This document shows, one piece after another, positions 57,380 to 64,000 of a stretch of DNA of 64,000 nucleotides (its first letter is position 1; each line of letters starts with the position of its first letter). Source of the stretch: Mycolicibacter longobardus (GTDB taxonomy: Bacteria; Actinomycetota; Actinomycetes; Mycobacteriales; Mycobacteriaceae). The notes beneath the pieces are model-generated. The model was not told where the DNA came from, ran no database searches, and worked only from the letters and a program-made list of their open reading frames with translations. The DNA is taken from the NCBI RefSeq assembly GCF_002102265.1, contig NZ_LQPG01000035.1, positions 45,225 to 109,224 on the forward strand, in the 5' to 3' direction. The position numbers and the translations under genes are program-made.

Positions 57380-58135
57380 CTACTCCTGAACCCCCCGTGT
57401 GTCGCCAAGGAAATTCCTCACCCATTGCACGCCGAATTCGGGCGCGAATCGCCGTAGGTCATAGGTTGCGATGAGCCCATAGAGGTCCCCACGCCGGGGC
57501 CGCAGCTCATCGGTTTCGCCGAAGTGGCCTTGCATCAGCGCCGCGGCCGTATCTTTCTCGTCGAAGTTGCCTTGCAGTAGCGCCACGGATGTATCGCTCA
57601 CCCGCGCGAAGCCGATCCATTCAGGATGGATTTCGCCATGCCGGTTGGCGATGTCGAAGCCATTCGCCAAGCACATCACAACATTTGGGGTTACCTGTCG
57701 AATCGCCACGATCTCGTGCGCGGTCCAGGTGCCGTACCCGAAAAACCTTCGTACCCACTCTGGCGACAGGGCGCCGAACAGGTTCGGCCAGGTCACGTAC
57801 GTATCGATGACCCAGCCGAGCCCGGCGCTGAACATCCAGACCGGCCCGTTGTCAGTACCCCTGAACTCCAGCCTTGACGGTTCTTCTCCAGGCCATGTGA
57901 CATCGACGCCCAAGCTGGTTGCTCGGCTCGCCGGGTCGGTCACTACTTCATCGACTTTGTCCCCGATTGTGGGTGCCTGAAGGGCTGACGAGCGCAGCTT
58001 CGGCGCAGGCAGGGGGGAATTCGTCGACGATGGGGTGAGCGCCTGCCGCCACCACGGCGTTCGTTGATCCATGCGCTCGGCAGCAGCACCTACCCACATG
58101 ACGCGGACGCCTCCCATTGAGACCGTTGCGGTCAT
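57380..58135 (-). CDS. Hypothetical protein with repeated Trp-rich motif
   Basis: This 251-residue soluble protein contains two similar short motifs, LSPEWVRRFFGYGTWT and APEFGVQWVRNFLGDT, and two copies of a LLQGNFDEKDTAA/LMQGHFGETDE-like segment close together. The N-terminal third looks flexible. The start is ATG 58135, with GGCGGAG upstream; a longer frame exists but is Arg/Ser-rich and non-coding in look. The function is unknown. The pair it forms with the gene at 57034 may be a small two-protein module. Confidence 0.65.
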   Translation of the reverse strand: MTATVSMGGVRVMWVGAAAERMDQRTPWWRQALTPSSTNSPLPAPKLRSSALQAPTIGDKVDEVVTDPASRATSLGVDVTWPGEEPSRLEFRGTDNGPVWMFSAGLGWVIDTYVTWPNLFGALSPEWVRRFFGYGTWTAHEIVAIRQVTPNVVMCLANGFDIANRHGEIHPEWIGFARVSDTSVALLQGNFDEKDTAAALMQGHFGETDELRPRRGDLYGLIATYDLRRFAPEFGVQWVRNFLGDTRGVQE

Positions 58136-58341
58136 GGTTTCGCTCCGCCTTTCATCCCTCGTATTGCTCGAGCGTGGTTCTTGTTGATGAGCTTTGCAGT
58201 TGATACCGACATTTCGGTTGCTGCGATACTCGCCGGGGCACCTCAACGACGCCCCCTGCTACCGCCGAGCGGAGAGAGTGCACTGCGAGGCTGCCGGCCG
58301 TCCCGAGTCGACGGTCCCTGGCGGTGCCTACGGGCACCGCT

Positions 58342-58752
58342 TCAAGCGCCGCCGGGCACGTGCGCGCTCCGCGGACGGCATTCAGCGTTCGCCACACCGA
58401 CCACCGTCTCGTCGGACGTAGTCGCAACGTCCCAGCGATAACGGCCAGCTGGGTCGAACTGCTCACGAACCCTCGGCAGGTCTATGCGAGCCTCGCGCGC
58501 AGTCGCGTACGGGCCGGCGATCGGGAAGGTCGTCAGGCCGTCGGTGGCAGTGATGAGTGCCCTGCAGCCGGTCCGGCGTGCAATTAGCCAGGCGGCGGAG
58601 GCTGCCACGGCGAACACGAGAAGCGCTGCACTTACGTGTGTGAGCGTCAGGCCTGGCTCGGAACCGGCGCCGTGGGAGCGCTGCAGGCTCCCTCCGGCTA
58701 TACCGGGCGCAGCTGCGAGCAAGAACGCTGGTATCGGCCACCACGTTCGCAC
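58342..58752 (-). CDS. Small membrane protein
   Basis: This 136-residue protein has two hydrophobic segments (about 6-22 and 40-58). A cytosolic C-terminal domain (RALITATDGLTTFPIAGPYA, RYRWDVATTSDETVV) follows, of a size that might bind a ligand. The GTG start is six bases after GAGGGGG. It is the third of three closely packed leftward small genes. No family recognised. The 206 bases between it and the gene at 58135 contain nothing I can support. Confidence 0.65.
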   Translation of the reverse strand: MRTWWPIPAFLLAAAPGIAGGSLQRSHGAGSEPGLTLTHVSAALLVFAVAASAAWLIARRTGCRALITATDGLTTFPIAGPYATAREARIDLPRVREQFDPAGRYRWDVATTSDETVVGVANAECRPRSAHVPGGA

Positions 58753-58773
58753 TGCTATCCCCCTCGAGTGGGA

Positions 58774-58932
58774 TTACCGCCCGGACTCTGCTAGTTCCTT
58801 GACCCTCGGGTCTACCGGCCGCCCGGTCTTCTTGCTCGCGGCCACTGCGGCTTGGGCAGCCGCACGGGCGACTCGCAGACTAGGCGGGGTCTGTCTGGGT
58901 TCCCTCGGCGCCGGTGGTCTCCGAACCGCCAT
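58774..58932 (-). CDS. 52-residue basic protein
   Basis: A short frame starts at ATG 58932 with a near-perfect ribosome-binding site (AGGAGG, six bases upstream) and ends at TAA 58774-58776. It is Ala/Pro/Arg/Lys-rich (MAVRRPPAPREP, then an Ala-rich helix, then KKTGRPVDPRVKEL). It overlaps the end of the upstream gene by 53 bases in another frame, an unusually long overlap. The strong initiation signal is the main evidence. Confidence 0.45.
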   Translation of the reverse strand: MAVRRPPAPREPRQTPPSLRVARAAAQAAVAASKKTGRPVDPRVKELAESGR

Positions 58933-59212
58933 CGTCGTCCTCCTGGCCAATTAGGCTCAATGCCCGCTGCTCCGCGATGACCTGCACCATGTCGGAGTCA
59001 TCCTTGGTGGCCAGTGTAGAGCGCATCAGCATCGTCAGGGCTTTCCAGCCGAGTTCGGCTTGTCCCTCGTCTGCACTGAAGGTGCGCTCGAACGACCATG
59101 CAGTTCGGCGCCACCATTCGCTGCGCCGGTCGGCCCGGTTCTTCTGCTGCCAGGTGATGATCACCCCGAGCGCGCCGAGACTGCCGACTAACAGTGTTAC
59201 CCACGCCTGCAC
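58880..59212 (-). CDS. Small membrane-anchored protein
   Basis: This 110-residue protein has one N-terminal transmembrane segment (about 2-21, VTLLVGSLGALGVIITW), a basic stop-transfer stretch (QQKNRADRRSEWWRR), a helical cytosolic domain and an acidic tail (EDDDGGSETTGAEG). GTG 59212 is preferred because AGAGGGAG lies just upstream; an ATG at 59260 is possible. It resembles small phage-type membrane proteins in layout. The function is unknown. Confidence 0.65.
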   Translation of the reverse strand: MQAWVTLLVGSLGALGVIITWQQKNRADRRSEWWRRTAWSFERTFSADEGQAELGWKALTMLMRSTLATKDDSDMVQVIAEQRALSLIGQEDDDGGSETTGAEGTQTDPA

Positions 59213-59347
59213 GGCTTCTCCCTCTGAGCGCTGCTGGTGATGGCGGTACTGGTCCTGCATGCCAGGCACTGTCTCACTGAAATGTGCCACGTGGGGAAAT
59301 TACGGGCTCCTCCTTCCTTGTCGCCGAGCGGTGACACACTCAGGGAT

Positions 59348-60169
59348 GTGGCCATTGGCGGCGACCCCGAGGAACTGACCGAGGCAGAGCGGGCGCGTTA
59401 CCGCGCCGCTCGCGCGGCCTCCAGCGAGCTTGGCGCGGCATTCGAGTCCGGTGATGCCGACGAGCGCCGAGCTGCCGCCGGCCAGCTGCTGCAGGCAATT
59501 TCGCGGCTAGATCCGAAGACAACCGTGGACAAGCTGCACATCCCGGATGATGCGGGCGAGCATGCGGACCCGTTGCGGCGAATCATCCTCCGGATCCCAG
59601 ATGGGTGGGGTCGCTGGATCAGCACCGGCCCCGGCTGGTACCCGATCATCGTCGAACTCGATCAGCAGTTGGCGGCGATCGATCCCGACTATGAGCTGCA
59701 CCAGTGCAAAGAGAAGTTCGCTGGACTGCGCTACTACTTCAGCACTGCACGGACCGAGTTGCGGGCGCAGATGAACTCGCTGGTCGCCGCAGCCGAGAAG
59801 CGTTGCGCGAGTTGCTGCGAAGAGTGCGGTGTACCTGGTGCGTTGCATGCCAGCCCTCTCAGTTACTTGCGCACACTGTGCGCGGCCTGCGCGATCGCCG
59901 GCGGGTACGGGCTCATCGGGGAGACTGTCGACGCGTTGGCGCCTGACACTCGCGGCGTGTGGCGGGTAGCGACGCAGGACCGCACGTACGTCGTCAACCT
60001 CAACCGAGGTGAGTTGGATGGCGATGAGGGCCGCTATCGGATCAGCCGTGTGGATGCCTGGCCGGCGGTCGGCGGTGTGTTCCGTGTCGTGGTCGAAGAC
60101 GGTGCTGGCGATGGCGACGATCAGTGGGTGGTCAGCGGCAGTATCAGCAGGATTGAGCGGATCCGCTGA
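59348..60169 (+). CDS. Zinc-ribbon protein with KEKFxGLR motif
   Basis: This 273-residue protein contains HQCKEKFAGLRYYF, then CASCCEECGVPG and LRTLCAACA. That arrangement belongs to a widespread phage and bacterial family of unknown function in which a VKEKFG-x-LRFY helix precedes a four-Cys zinc ribbon. The N-terminus (about 1-60) is helical and acidic, and the C-terminus (about 190-273) is beta-rich. The start is probably GTG 59348; the frame upstream has no gene-like composition. It is divergent from the membrane-protein genes at 58342-59212. Confidence 0.7.
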   Translation: MAIGGDPEELTEAERARYRAARAASSELGAAFESGDADERRAAAGQLLQAISRLDPKTTVDKLHIPDDAGEHADPLRRIILRIPDGWGRWISTGPGWYPIIVELDQQLAAIDPDYELHQCKEKFAGLRYYFSTARTELRAQMNSLVAAAEKRCASCCEECGVPGALHASPLSYLRTLCAACAIAGGYGLIGETVDALAPDTRGVWRVATQDRTYVVNLNRGELDGDEGRYRISRVDAWPAVGGVFRVVVEDGAGDGDDQWVVSGSISRIERIR

Positions 60170-60255
60170 ATACAAGTGGGCTGCGGGCGTGGTGCTCGAC
60201 CTCACTGAAGGGGTCGCCCCGTAACTTCCGCGCGTTTTGCGCGTATGTTGGGGGG

Positions 60256-61329
60256 GTGGAGCTGTGGAGTTCAACCCAGGCGGCTCAGCACTGGGGCGTC
60301 ACGCCAGCACGGGCACGCGCCCTACTGGCCGAGCGTCGCATCCCCCGCGTCTCTGGGTATCCGGCAAGCGACATCTTGGCTGTTCGCCGCCGCCAAGGCG
60401 CTCGAACCGACCTCACCCCTGCGGGCACTTCGTTGACTTTGTCCGAGGCGGCTGCGGCAATCGCTGGTATCCCCGATGACGCGAATCGCCTCCGGGTGTT
60501 TTTCGAATTCTGCCGCGGCGCTGATGAAGCCGGTCCCCGCGCGGTAGCTCTCGGTTCGGCTGAGCCGGCATTGATCGGGGACCCACGCTTCGACGCGCTG
60601 CTTGCCGCGGCGGCCGAGTACGTTTCTTGCCGGTTTGGATTGCCTGGGCCGTTGTGGACGGTGACGCTGGACCGGTTCCTCTCTCGGGCCTGGTGGGTGT
60701 CTCCCTTACCGTCTGCTCGTCGACACGCCTTGTTGTGGACGCCGGCGTCGTTTCGGCGTAGGGGAATTTATCTTGATCGTCATGACCTCTCTCACGACGG
60801 AGTCCCTGTGATGCCTGAGCCGTTGTTCGACGTCTCCGAGCTTCACCGGGCCTTCGCCGCACTGGCCTTGAAGCTTCAGCGTCGCAACATCGTTGGTCAT
60901 GTTCACGTTGTTGGTGGCGCCGCGATGCTGCTGGCGTACGACCCTGATCGTCTGGCGACCCGCGACATCGACGCGCTCTTTGGGCCTGACGGCCCGATGA
61001 TCGCTGCGATCCATGAGGTGGCTGACGAAAACCACTGGCCGGCCAGTTGGCTGAACAACCAGGCTGCCGTCTACGTCGCCAGGTCCCCTGGGGAGGGCAT
61101 CCGGGTCTTCGACCACCCGCACCTTCAAGTCGTGGCCACCCCCGCTGATCACCTGCTGGCGATGAAGACGCTCGCGGCCCGTGCGGTTCGAGATGCCGAG
61201 GATCTGCGGTTCTTGGTGGGATACCTGGGTATTACGTCGGCAGCGGAGGTGTGGGCGATCGTCGAGCGCTTCTTTCCCGGTGTTGATGTTCCGCAACGAT
61301 CCCGCGATCTGATTGACGATTTGTTCTGA
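60256..61329 (+). CDS. Fused antitoxin-toxin: helix-turn-helix domain plus AbiEii-like nucleotidyltransferase
   Basis: The first ~60 residues of this 357-residue protein form a helix-turn-helix (STQAAQHWGVTPARARALLA). Residues 60-185 end with TPASFRRRGIYLDRHDLSHD, which looks like the C-terminus of separate antitoxins. Residues 186-357 form a nucleotidyltransferase of the AbiEii/DUF6036 kind (VHVVGGAAMLLAYDPDRLAT then RDIDALF, with the Gly-Gly and Asp-x-Asp active-site residues). An internal ATG at 60811, eight bases after GGAG, could start the toxin part alone. The main start is a GTG preceded by TATGTT at 60244-60249, consistent with a leaderless mRNA. Confidence 0.75.
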   Translation: MELWSSTQAAQHWGVTPARARALLAERRIPRVSGYPASDILAVRRRQGARTDLTPAGTSLTLSEAAAAIAGIPDDANRLRVFFEFCRGADEAGPRAVALGSAEPALIGDPRFDALLAAAAEYVSCRFGLPGPLWTVTLDRFLSRAWWVSPLPSARRHALLWTPASFRRRGIYLDRHDLSHDGVPVMPEPLFDVSELHRAFAALALKLQRRNIVGHVHVVGGAAMLLAYDPDRLATRDIDALFGPDGPMIAAIHEVADENHWPASWLNNQAAVYVARSPGEGIRVFDHPHLQVVATPADHLLAMKTLAARAVRDAEDLRFLVGYLGITSAAEVWAIVERFFPGVDVPQRSRDLIDDLF

Positions 61330-61499
61330 GTCGCAGGCAATTCACTATTCCCGGCCACCACCCGGGTGCAGGCCATTTTGAACCCGGGGAACCGCTTGAG
61401 CGGGTCACATAAAATCCGCCGGGAACCCTGTCGCTGACGCTACTATTCGCTCACCGCGGCCTTCCTGAGCTGCTTATCTCGAGGGGAGTTGGACGCCGC

Positions 61500-61784
61500 A
61501 TGACGTACCCACGACCGGGAGACGACCCCCACTACCCCTACCACTACCCGCCAGCCGTTGTGAACGTCTCGGTCGTTAAGAACCCGGGGATAGCCGCGTT
61601 GCTCGCCGGTCTCTTCGGGCCCCTGGGCATGCTCTATGCCACCGTCCCAGGAGCGCTGGTGATGATCGGAGTGAATCTGGTGATCTTGGTCATCGGGTTC
61701 TTGACCTTCGGAGCTGGGTTCTTCCTCTGGATCTTTTCCTGGCTTGGCGGCATTATCTGGGCCTATATCGCGGCCGACAGCTAG
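61500..61784 (+). CDS. Small TM2-like membrane protein
   Basis: This 94-residue protein has a Pro/Tyr/His-rich N-terminus (DDPHYPYHYPPAV) and three closely spaced hydrophobic segments between 29 and 91 (GIAALLAGLFGPLGMLYATV, VMIGVNLVILVIGFL, FLWIFSWLGGIIWAYI). It resembles small TM2-type membrane proteins. ATG 61500 follows GAGGGGAG. The function is unknown. Bases 61330-61499 upstream hold no further gene. Confidence 0.72.
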   Translation: MTYPRPGDDPHYPYHYPPAVVNVSVVKNPGIAALLAGLFGPLGMLYATVPGALVMIGVNLVILVIGFLTFGAGFFLWIFSWLGGIIWAYIAADS

Positions 61785-61816
61785 GTGCCTGTTGTCAGGT
61801 GTGGTGCTGGCGGTCT

Positions 61817-62029
61817 TCAGTACGGGCGGTGCTGGGCGACGTAGTCCGCTGCGGGGTCGGTCGCTCCGCTCGGGTAGAGGATCTGCGTTTTGCGGTCGTG
61901 TTCGTGGGCCTGAGCGACCAGCTGGTCGGTGTGTTCGGCGTCAGAGATGAAGTTGCGGCAGGTGGGTTGCCGGGTGTGTTCGTATCCACCGTCGTGGGTA
62001 TCGCGGGTGTCGCACCATCCGGTCGTCAT
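61817..62029 (-). CDS. Small hypothetical protein, phage-like
   Basis: This 70-residue polar protein (TGWCDTRDTHDGGYEHTRQP, then DQLVAQAHEHDRKTQ) starts at ATG 62029 with AGGAG five bases upstream. It is His/Asp/Thr-rich with two Cys. It is the last of a leftward run of small genes from 63395. Such clusters are common on mycobacteriophages and plasmids. Confidence 0.6.
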   Translation of the reverse strand: MTTGWCDTRDTHDGGYEHTRQPTCRNFISDAEHTDQLVAQAHEHDRKTQILYPSGATDPAADYVAQHRPY

Positions 62030-62051
62030 GTCTGCTCCTGTGGTGGGTTGT

Positions 62052-62468
62052 TCAGGCCTTGAGGGTGGTGGCCGCGGGTTGGGCGACGATGCTCACGTCG
62101 GCAAGAATAACGGCCAGGGCCGATAAGTGGCCCTCTCTCCAGGCGTGGGATTTCAGCCTGCCTCTTCGCACCCGTCGCACCAGTCTCTCGACGACAAGAT
62201 CGCACCAGTCTCTCGACGACAAGATGAGGCATTCGTCGCCGCAGTTTTGGCACGGCCGCTCAGTCTGGATGTTGAGGTCGTCGTCGGCCTGCGCGCGGAG
62301 GATGGCTAGGACTTCCGGGGTGGCACCGTGTTCCGGGCAGAAGGCGTGGCCGTCGACGGGCATGAGTCCCCAGCCTTCAGCCACGAAGGCATCGGGGTCT
62401 CCGGCGTAGGTGAGGGTGCAGCCCGGGGCGGAGCACTGTGTCCCGGCCGCAATGCTGATGTTCATCAT
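62052..62468 (-). CDS. Hypothetical zinc-binding protein
   Basis: This 138-residue protein has two Cys/His groups: TQCSAPGCTL with AFCPEHG, and RPCQNCGDECL. They suggest one or two small zinc sites. A basic region follows (RRVRRGRLKSH). It starts at ATG 62468, overlapping the upstream stop (ATGATG/TGA). Within the gene, the stretch at 62178-62196 is followed by a near-exact repeat at 62204-62222 (TCTCGACGACAAGAT). Unrecognised family. Confidence 0.65.
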   Translation of the reverse strand: MMNISIAAGTQCSAPGCTLTYAGDPDAFVAEGWGLMPVDGHAFCPEHGATPEVLAILRAQADDDLNIQTERPCQNCGDECLILSSRDWCDLVVERLVRRVRRGRLKSHAWREGHLSALAVILADVSIVAQPAATTLKA

Positions 62469-62707
62469 TGCTGGGCCGCGGCCGCCCGTGGGTACATGGC
62501 CAGAACCTCTGGGTAGGGGGCGACCAGTTCGGGGTCGCTGAGGTCCACTTCGGTGTCGATGCCGATGTAGCCGTCGGTTCGGTCGGACAGTTGGCCGAGT
62601 AGTGCTTTGCCCGCGGTGATGCTGCGGATCCTGAACAGGCTCGGGTTGCCCATGACTCTGTACTCGTGGTCGAGCTGGACGAGATCGCCCACCTTGAAGT
62701 TTTTCAT
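62465..62707 (-). CDS. Small hypothetical protein with SH3-like start
   Basis: This 80-residue protein begins MKNFKVGDLVQLDHEYRVMG, the pattern of a small SH3-like or KOW-like barrel, and has an acidic middle (DTEVDLSDPE). ATG 62707 overlaps the rnhA stop, with AGGAG seven bases upstream, and its stop overlaps the next gene. Function unknown. Confidence 0.68.
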   Translation of the reverse strand: MKNFKVGDLVQLDHEYRVMGNPSLFRIRSITAGKALLGQLSDRTDGYIGIDTEVDLSDPELVAPYPEVLAMYPRAAAAQQ

Positions 62708-63210
62708 GCTCTGCTCCTGCTCTGGGTTGGCCGGCGGCGGCGCCGGGGTGGTCCTGTTGGTTCGGCGGCTCCCCCGAATTCGTAGGCGCCGCGGGTTGCC
62801 AGGGTGTCGGCCAGTTCGTTGCCTTCGTGCCCGTTGTGTCCTTTGACCCAGCGCCAGTCGACGTCGTATTGGGCTGCGGCGTTGTCGAGGCGTTGCCAGA
62901 GGTCGATGTTCTTGACCGGTTGGCCGGTGGCGGTTTTCCAGCCCTTGCGTTTCCAGCCGGGGAGCCAGGTGGTGATTCCGTTGCGCACGTATTGGCTGTC
63001 GGTCCACAGCTGCACTGCGTGCGGGGTGGTGATCGCTTCGAGGGCCATGATGGCGGCCAGGAGCTCCATGCGGTTGTTGGTGGTGGATTTCTCGCCGCCG
63101 TAGATCTGCCGTTCGTGTGTGCCGAAGCGTAGGACGGCGCCCCAGCCGCCTGGGCCCGGGTTCCCGCGGCAGGCGCCGTCGGTGAAGATGACGATCGTCT
63201 GCGCCGTCAC
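62704..63210 (-). CDS. rnhA: Ribonuclease HI
   Basis: This 168-residue enzyme has every catalytic residue of RNase HI: D11 in IFTDGAC, E49 in NRMELLAAI, D71 in WTDSQYV, and H125 and D135 in VKGHNGHEGNELAD. It cleaves the RNA strand of RNA-DNA hybrids, for example R-loops or replication primers. A basic C-terminal tail (PPRRRRRPTQSRSRA) is an extension beyond the usual ~150 residues and may bind nucleic acid. The GTG start overlaps the upstream gene by four bases. On a plasmid or phage it may support replication. Confidence 0.93.
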   Translation of the reverse strand: MTAQTIVIFTDGACRGNPGPGGWGAVLRFGTHERQIYGGEKSTTNNRMELLAAIMALEAITTPHAVQLWTDSQYVRNGITTWLPGWKRKGWKTATGQPVKNIDLWQRLDNAAAQYDVDWRWVKGHNGHEGNELADTLATRGAYEFGGAAEPTGPPRRRRRPTQSRSRA

Positions 63211-63395
63211 CGGATTTCGTTCCTGGCCTCAGCGATCACAGCTTCGTCGGTGTGTTCGCATGTGTCGTAGTCGGATATCAACCTGTCGTCGGGGCCGTAG
63301 ACCTCGACGGTGTCGGAAGATTCACTGTCGTTGTTGTCGTCGACTTCAGCCCGGTAGGCCGTGCCTTCATGTTCGAACCGAAGAGTTCTGATCAT
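63207..63395 (-). CDS. Small acidic hypothetical protein
   Basis: This 62-residue protein (MIRTLRFEHEGTAYRAEVDD, then acidic, ending EAVIAEARNEIR) is strongly acidic with two strands and a helix. Its stop overlaps the rnhA start (GTGA), so it leads the small operon. ATG 63395 has only a weak ribosome-binding site and may be leaderless. Confidence 0.6.
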   Translation of the reverse strand: MIRTLRFEHEGTAYRAEVDDNNDSESSDTVEVYGPDDRLISDYDTCEHTDEAVIAEARNEIR

Positions 63396-63489
63396 GGCCT
63401 GAGCATGGCAGGACCCACTGGCGCCACCGGTGCTGTGACACCCGGACGGGCTCACTTTCGCAGGCGCTTCAACGCGTTTGGCGGACTTC

Positions 63490-63666
63490 TCACCAGGACC
63501 CGTGCCACGGCCCGGACGCCTTGGCCGGACTGACGCTTCTGGCTTGTTGAAGGCTCTGGGCCTGGCGGCGCTTTGGTTTGCCGTGGGATAGCGGGGCGTA
63601 TTGCTCGGTTGACTTGCGGTATTTGCCGGTGATTGTCATCCGGCTTTTGGTGCGTCGCTGTTTCAT
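63490..63666 (-). CDS. Possible small basic protein
   Basis: A 58-residue frame from ATG 63666 to TGA 63490 encodes a Lys/Arg/Gln-rich peptide (MKQRRTKSRMTITGKYRKST at the start). Its composition differs from the shadow frames around it, but there is no ribosome-binding site. It could be a small nucleic-acid-binding protein or chance. Confidence 0.35.
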   Translation of the reverse strand: MKQRRTKSRMTITGKYRKSTEQYAPLSHGKPKRRQAQSLQQARSVSPAKASGPWHGSW

Positions 63667-64000
63667 TCGTGTGGGAGTTGGCGCGGAATGGGTTTGCAGT
63701 CGAGGTCTGGTAGGTGTTCGGCTCCTCTGTTCATCGTGATGCAGGCCGTCTGGCGGTGGTGGTCGTGAAGATCGGGGCTGTGCGCGGTTGGCGGGTGGTG
63801 TTGTTCGTGACGTCGCGGCTGGTGCATTGGCGCTTGTTGGTTGTGGGGTTGGGTGGTTGCAGGATGACGGGTTTTGGTCTTTGTCTGCTGGCGGCCCGGT
63901 TCAGGCGAGATGGCGGCCCGGAATGGGGCGGGGTCCAGTGCGGGCCGCGTCAGCGTCCAGGCAGGGGGGCGCGTAGGGGGGTATGCGGGCCGTGCCCGCT
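63667..64000. other. No gene supported at the window end
   Basis: The last 334 bases are GT-rich on the + strand. A rightward frame at 63788-63976 has no ribosome-binding site and a low-complexity product. I see no repeat, terminator or RNA gene here. Confidence 0.4.

Noticed and set aside
1..64000. Relaxase, coupling protein, replication initiator, partition genes, transposases
   Set aside because: No reading frame shows their motifs. The MinD-like domain at 11586 belongs to the EspI-like protein, not a plasmid partition ParA.

Overview
The window looks like part of a large conjugative plasmid of a mycobacterium. The base composition is high-GC, GTG starts are common, and genes are often joined by 1-4 base stop/start overlaps. 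It carries a complete set of ESX (type VII secretion) core genes, a PE/PPE pair, an Esx pair, a PGRS-repeat protein and a mycobacterial-type SuhB. A type IV secretion gene block sits inside the ESX locus, which is the layout known from mycobacterial plasmids of the pRAW type. I see no relaxase, replication initiator or partition locus, so those must lie outside the window, and plasmid location is an inference.

Layout. Bases 1-6600 hold a small helix-turn-helix gene and a leftward cluster: EspG, PE, PPE, a small membrane protein, a small acidic ESX-type protein, an NlpC/P60 wall hydrolase and a hypothetical gene. Bases 6600-19250 are one leftward run: VirB2-like, VirB3-like, VirB4 and VirB6-like genes, an EspI-like ATPase, a coiled-coil protein, then EccD, MycP and EccE. 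Bases 19224-20046 are a C-rich non-coding stretch between divergent genes. Bases 20860-29950 carry EccA, EccB, a fused EccCab and a membrane-anchored discoidin-like protein, all leftward. Bases 30000-39600 hold a rightward TcpC/VirB8-like gene among leftward genes for a zinc ribbon, an exonuclease, membrane-anchored proteins, an SLT transglycosylase and three ESX-associated proteins, the last YbaB-like. The Esx pair (39873-40510) reads rightward and ends at a strong hairpin.

Bases 40600-48800 pass into accessory and maintenance genes: membrane and lipoproteins, a PE-less PGRS protein, SuhB, a winged-helix nucleotidyltransferase, an orphan antitoxin-like gene, an MbcTA-like RES toxin/antitoxin pair and a Doc toxin with a tiny antitoxin. 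Bases 48800-53000 hold an EspK-like protein, a streptogrisin-type protease, a degenerate CRISPR-like repeat cluster and a broken copy of the protease. A single-chain restriction-methylase follows (52995-56336). Bases 56300-63700 are mostly small hypothetical genes, a natural antitoxin-toxin fusion and an RNase HI operon.

How it fits together. EccB-E and MycP would form the inner-membrane ESX machine, with EccA and EspG handling PE/PPE and Esx substrates. VirB3/VirB4/VirB6/TcpC would form a DNA-transfer channel, and the two wall hydrolases could open the peptidoglycan for either machine. A 16-base palindrome (consensus TAAACT-N2-AGTTTA with one extra base each side) recurs upstream of at least eight genes spread from base 95 to base 42299. 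It covers EspG, EspI, TcpC, the discoidin-like gene, the YbaB-like operon and the small helix-turn-helix gene. This suggests one plasmid regulator controls both secretion systems, and it is the most interesting signal in the window.
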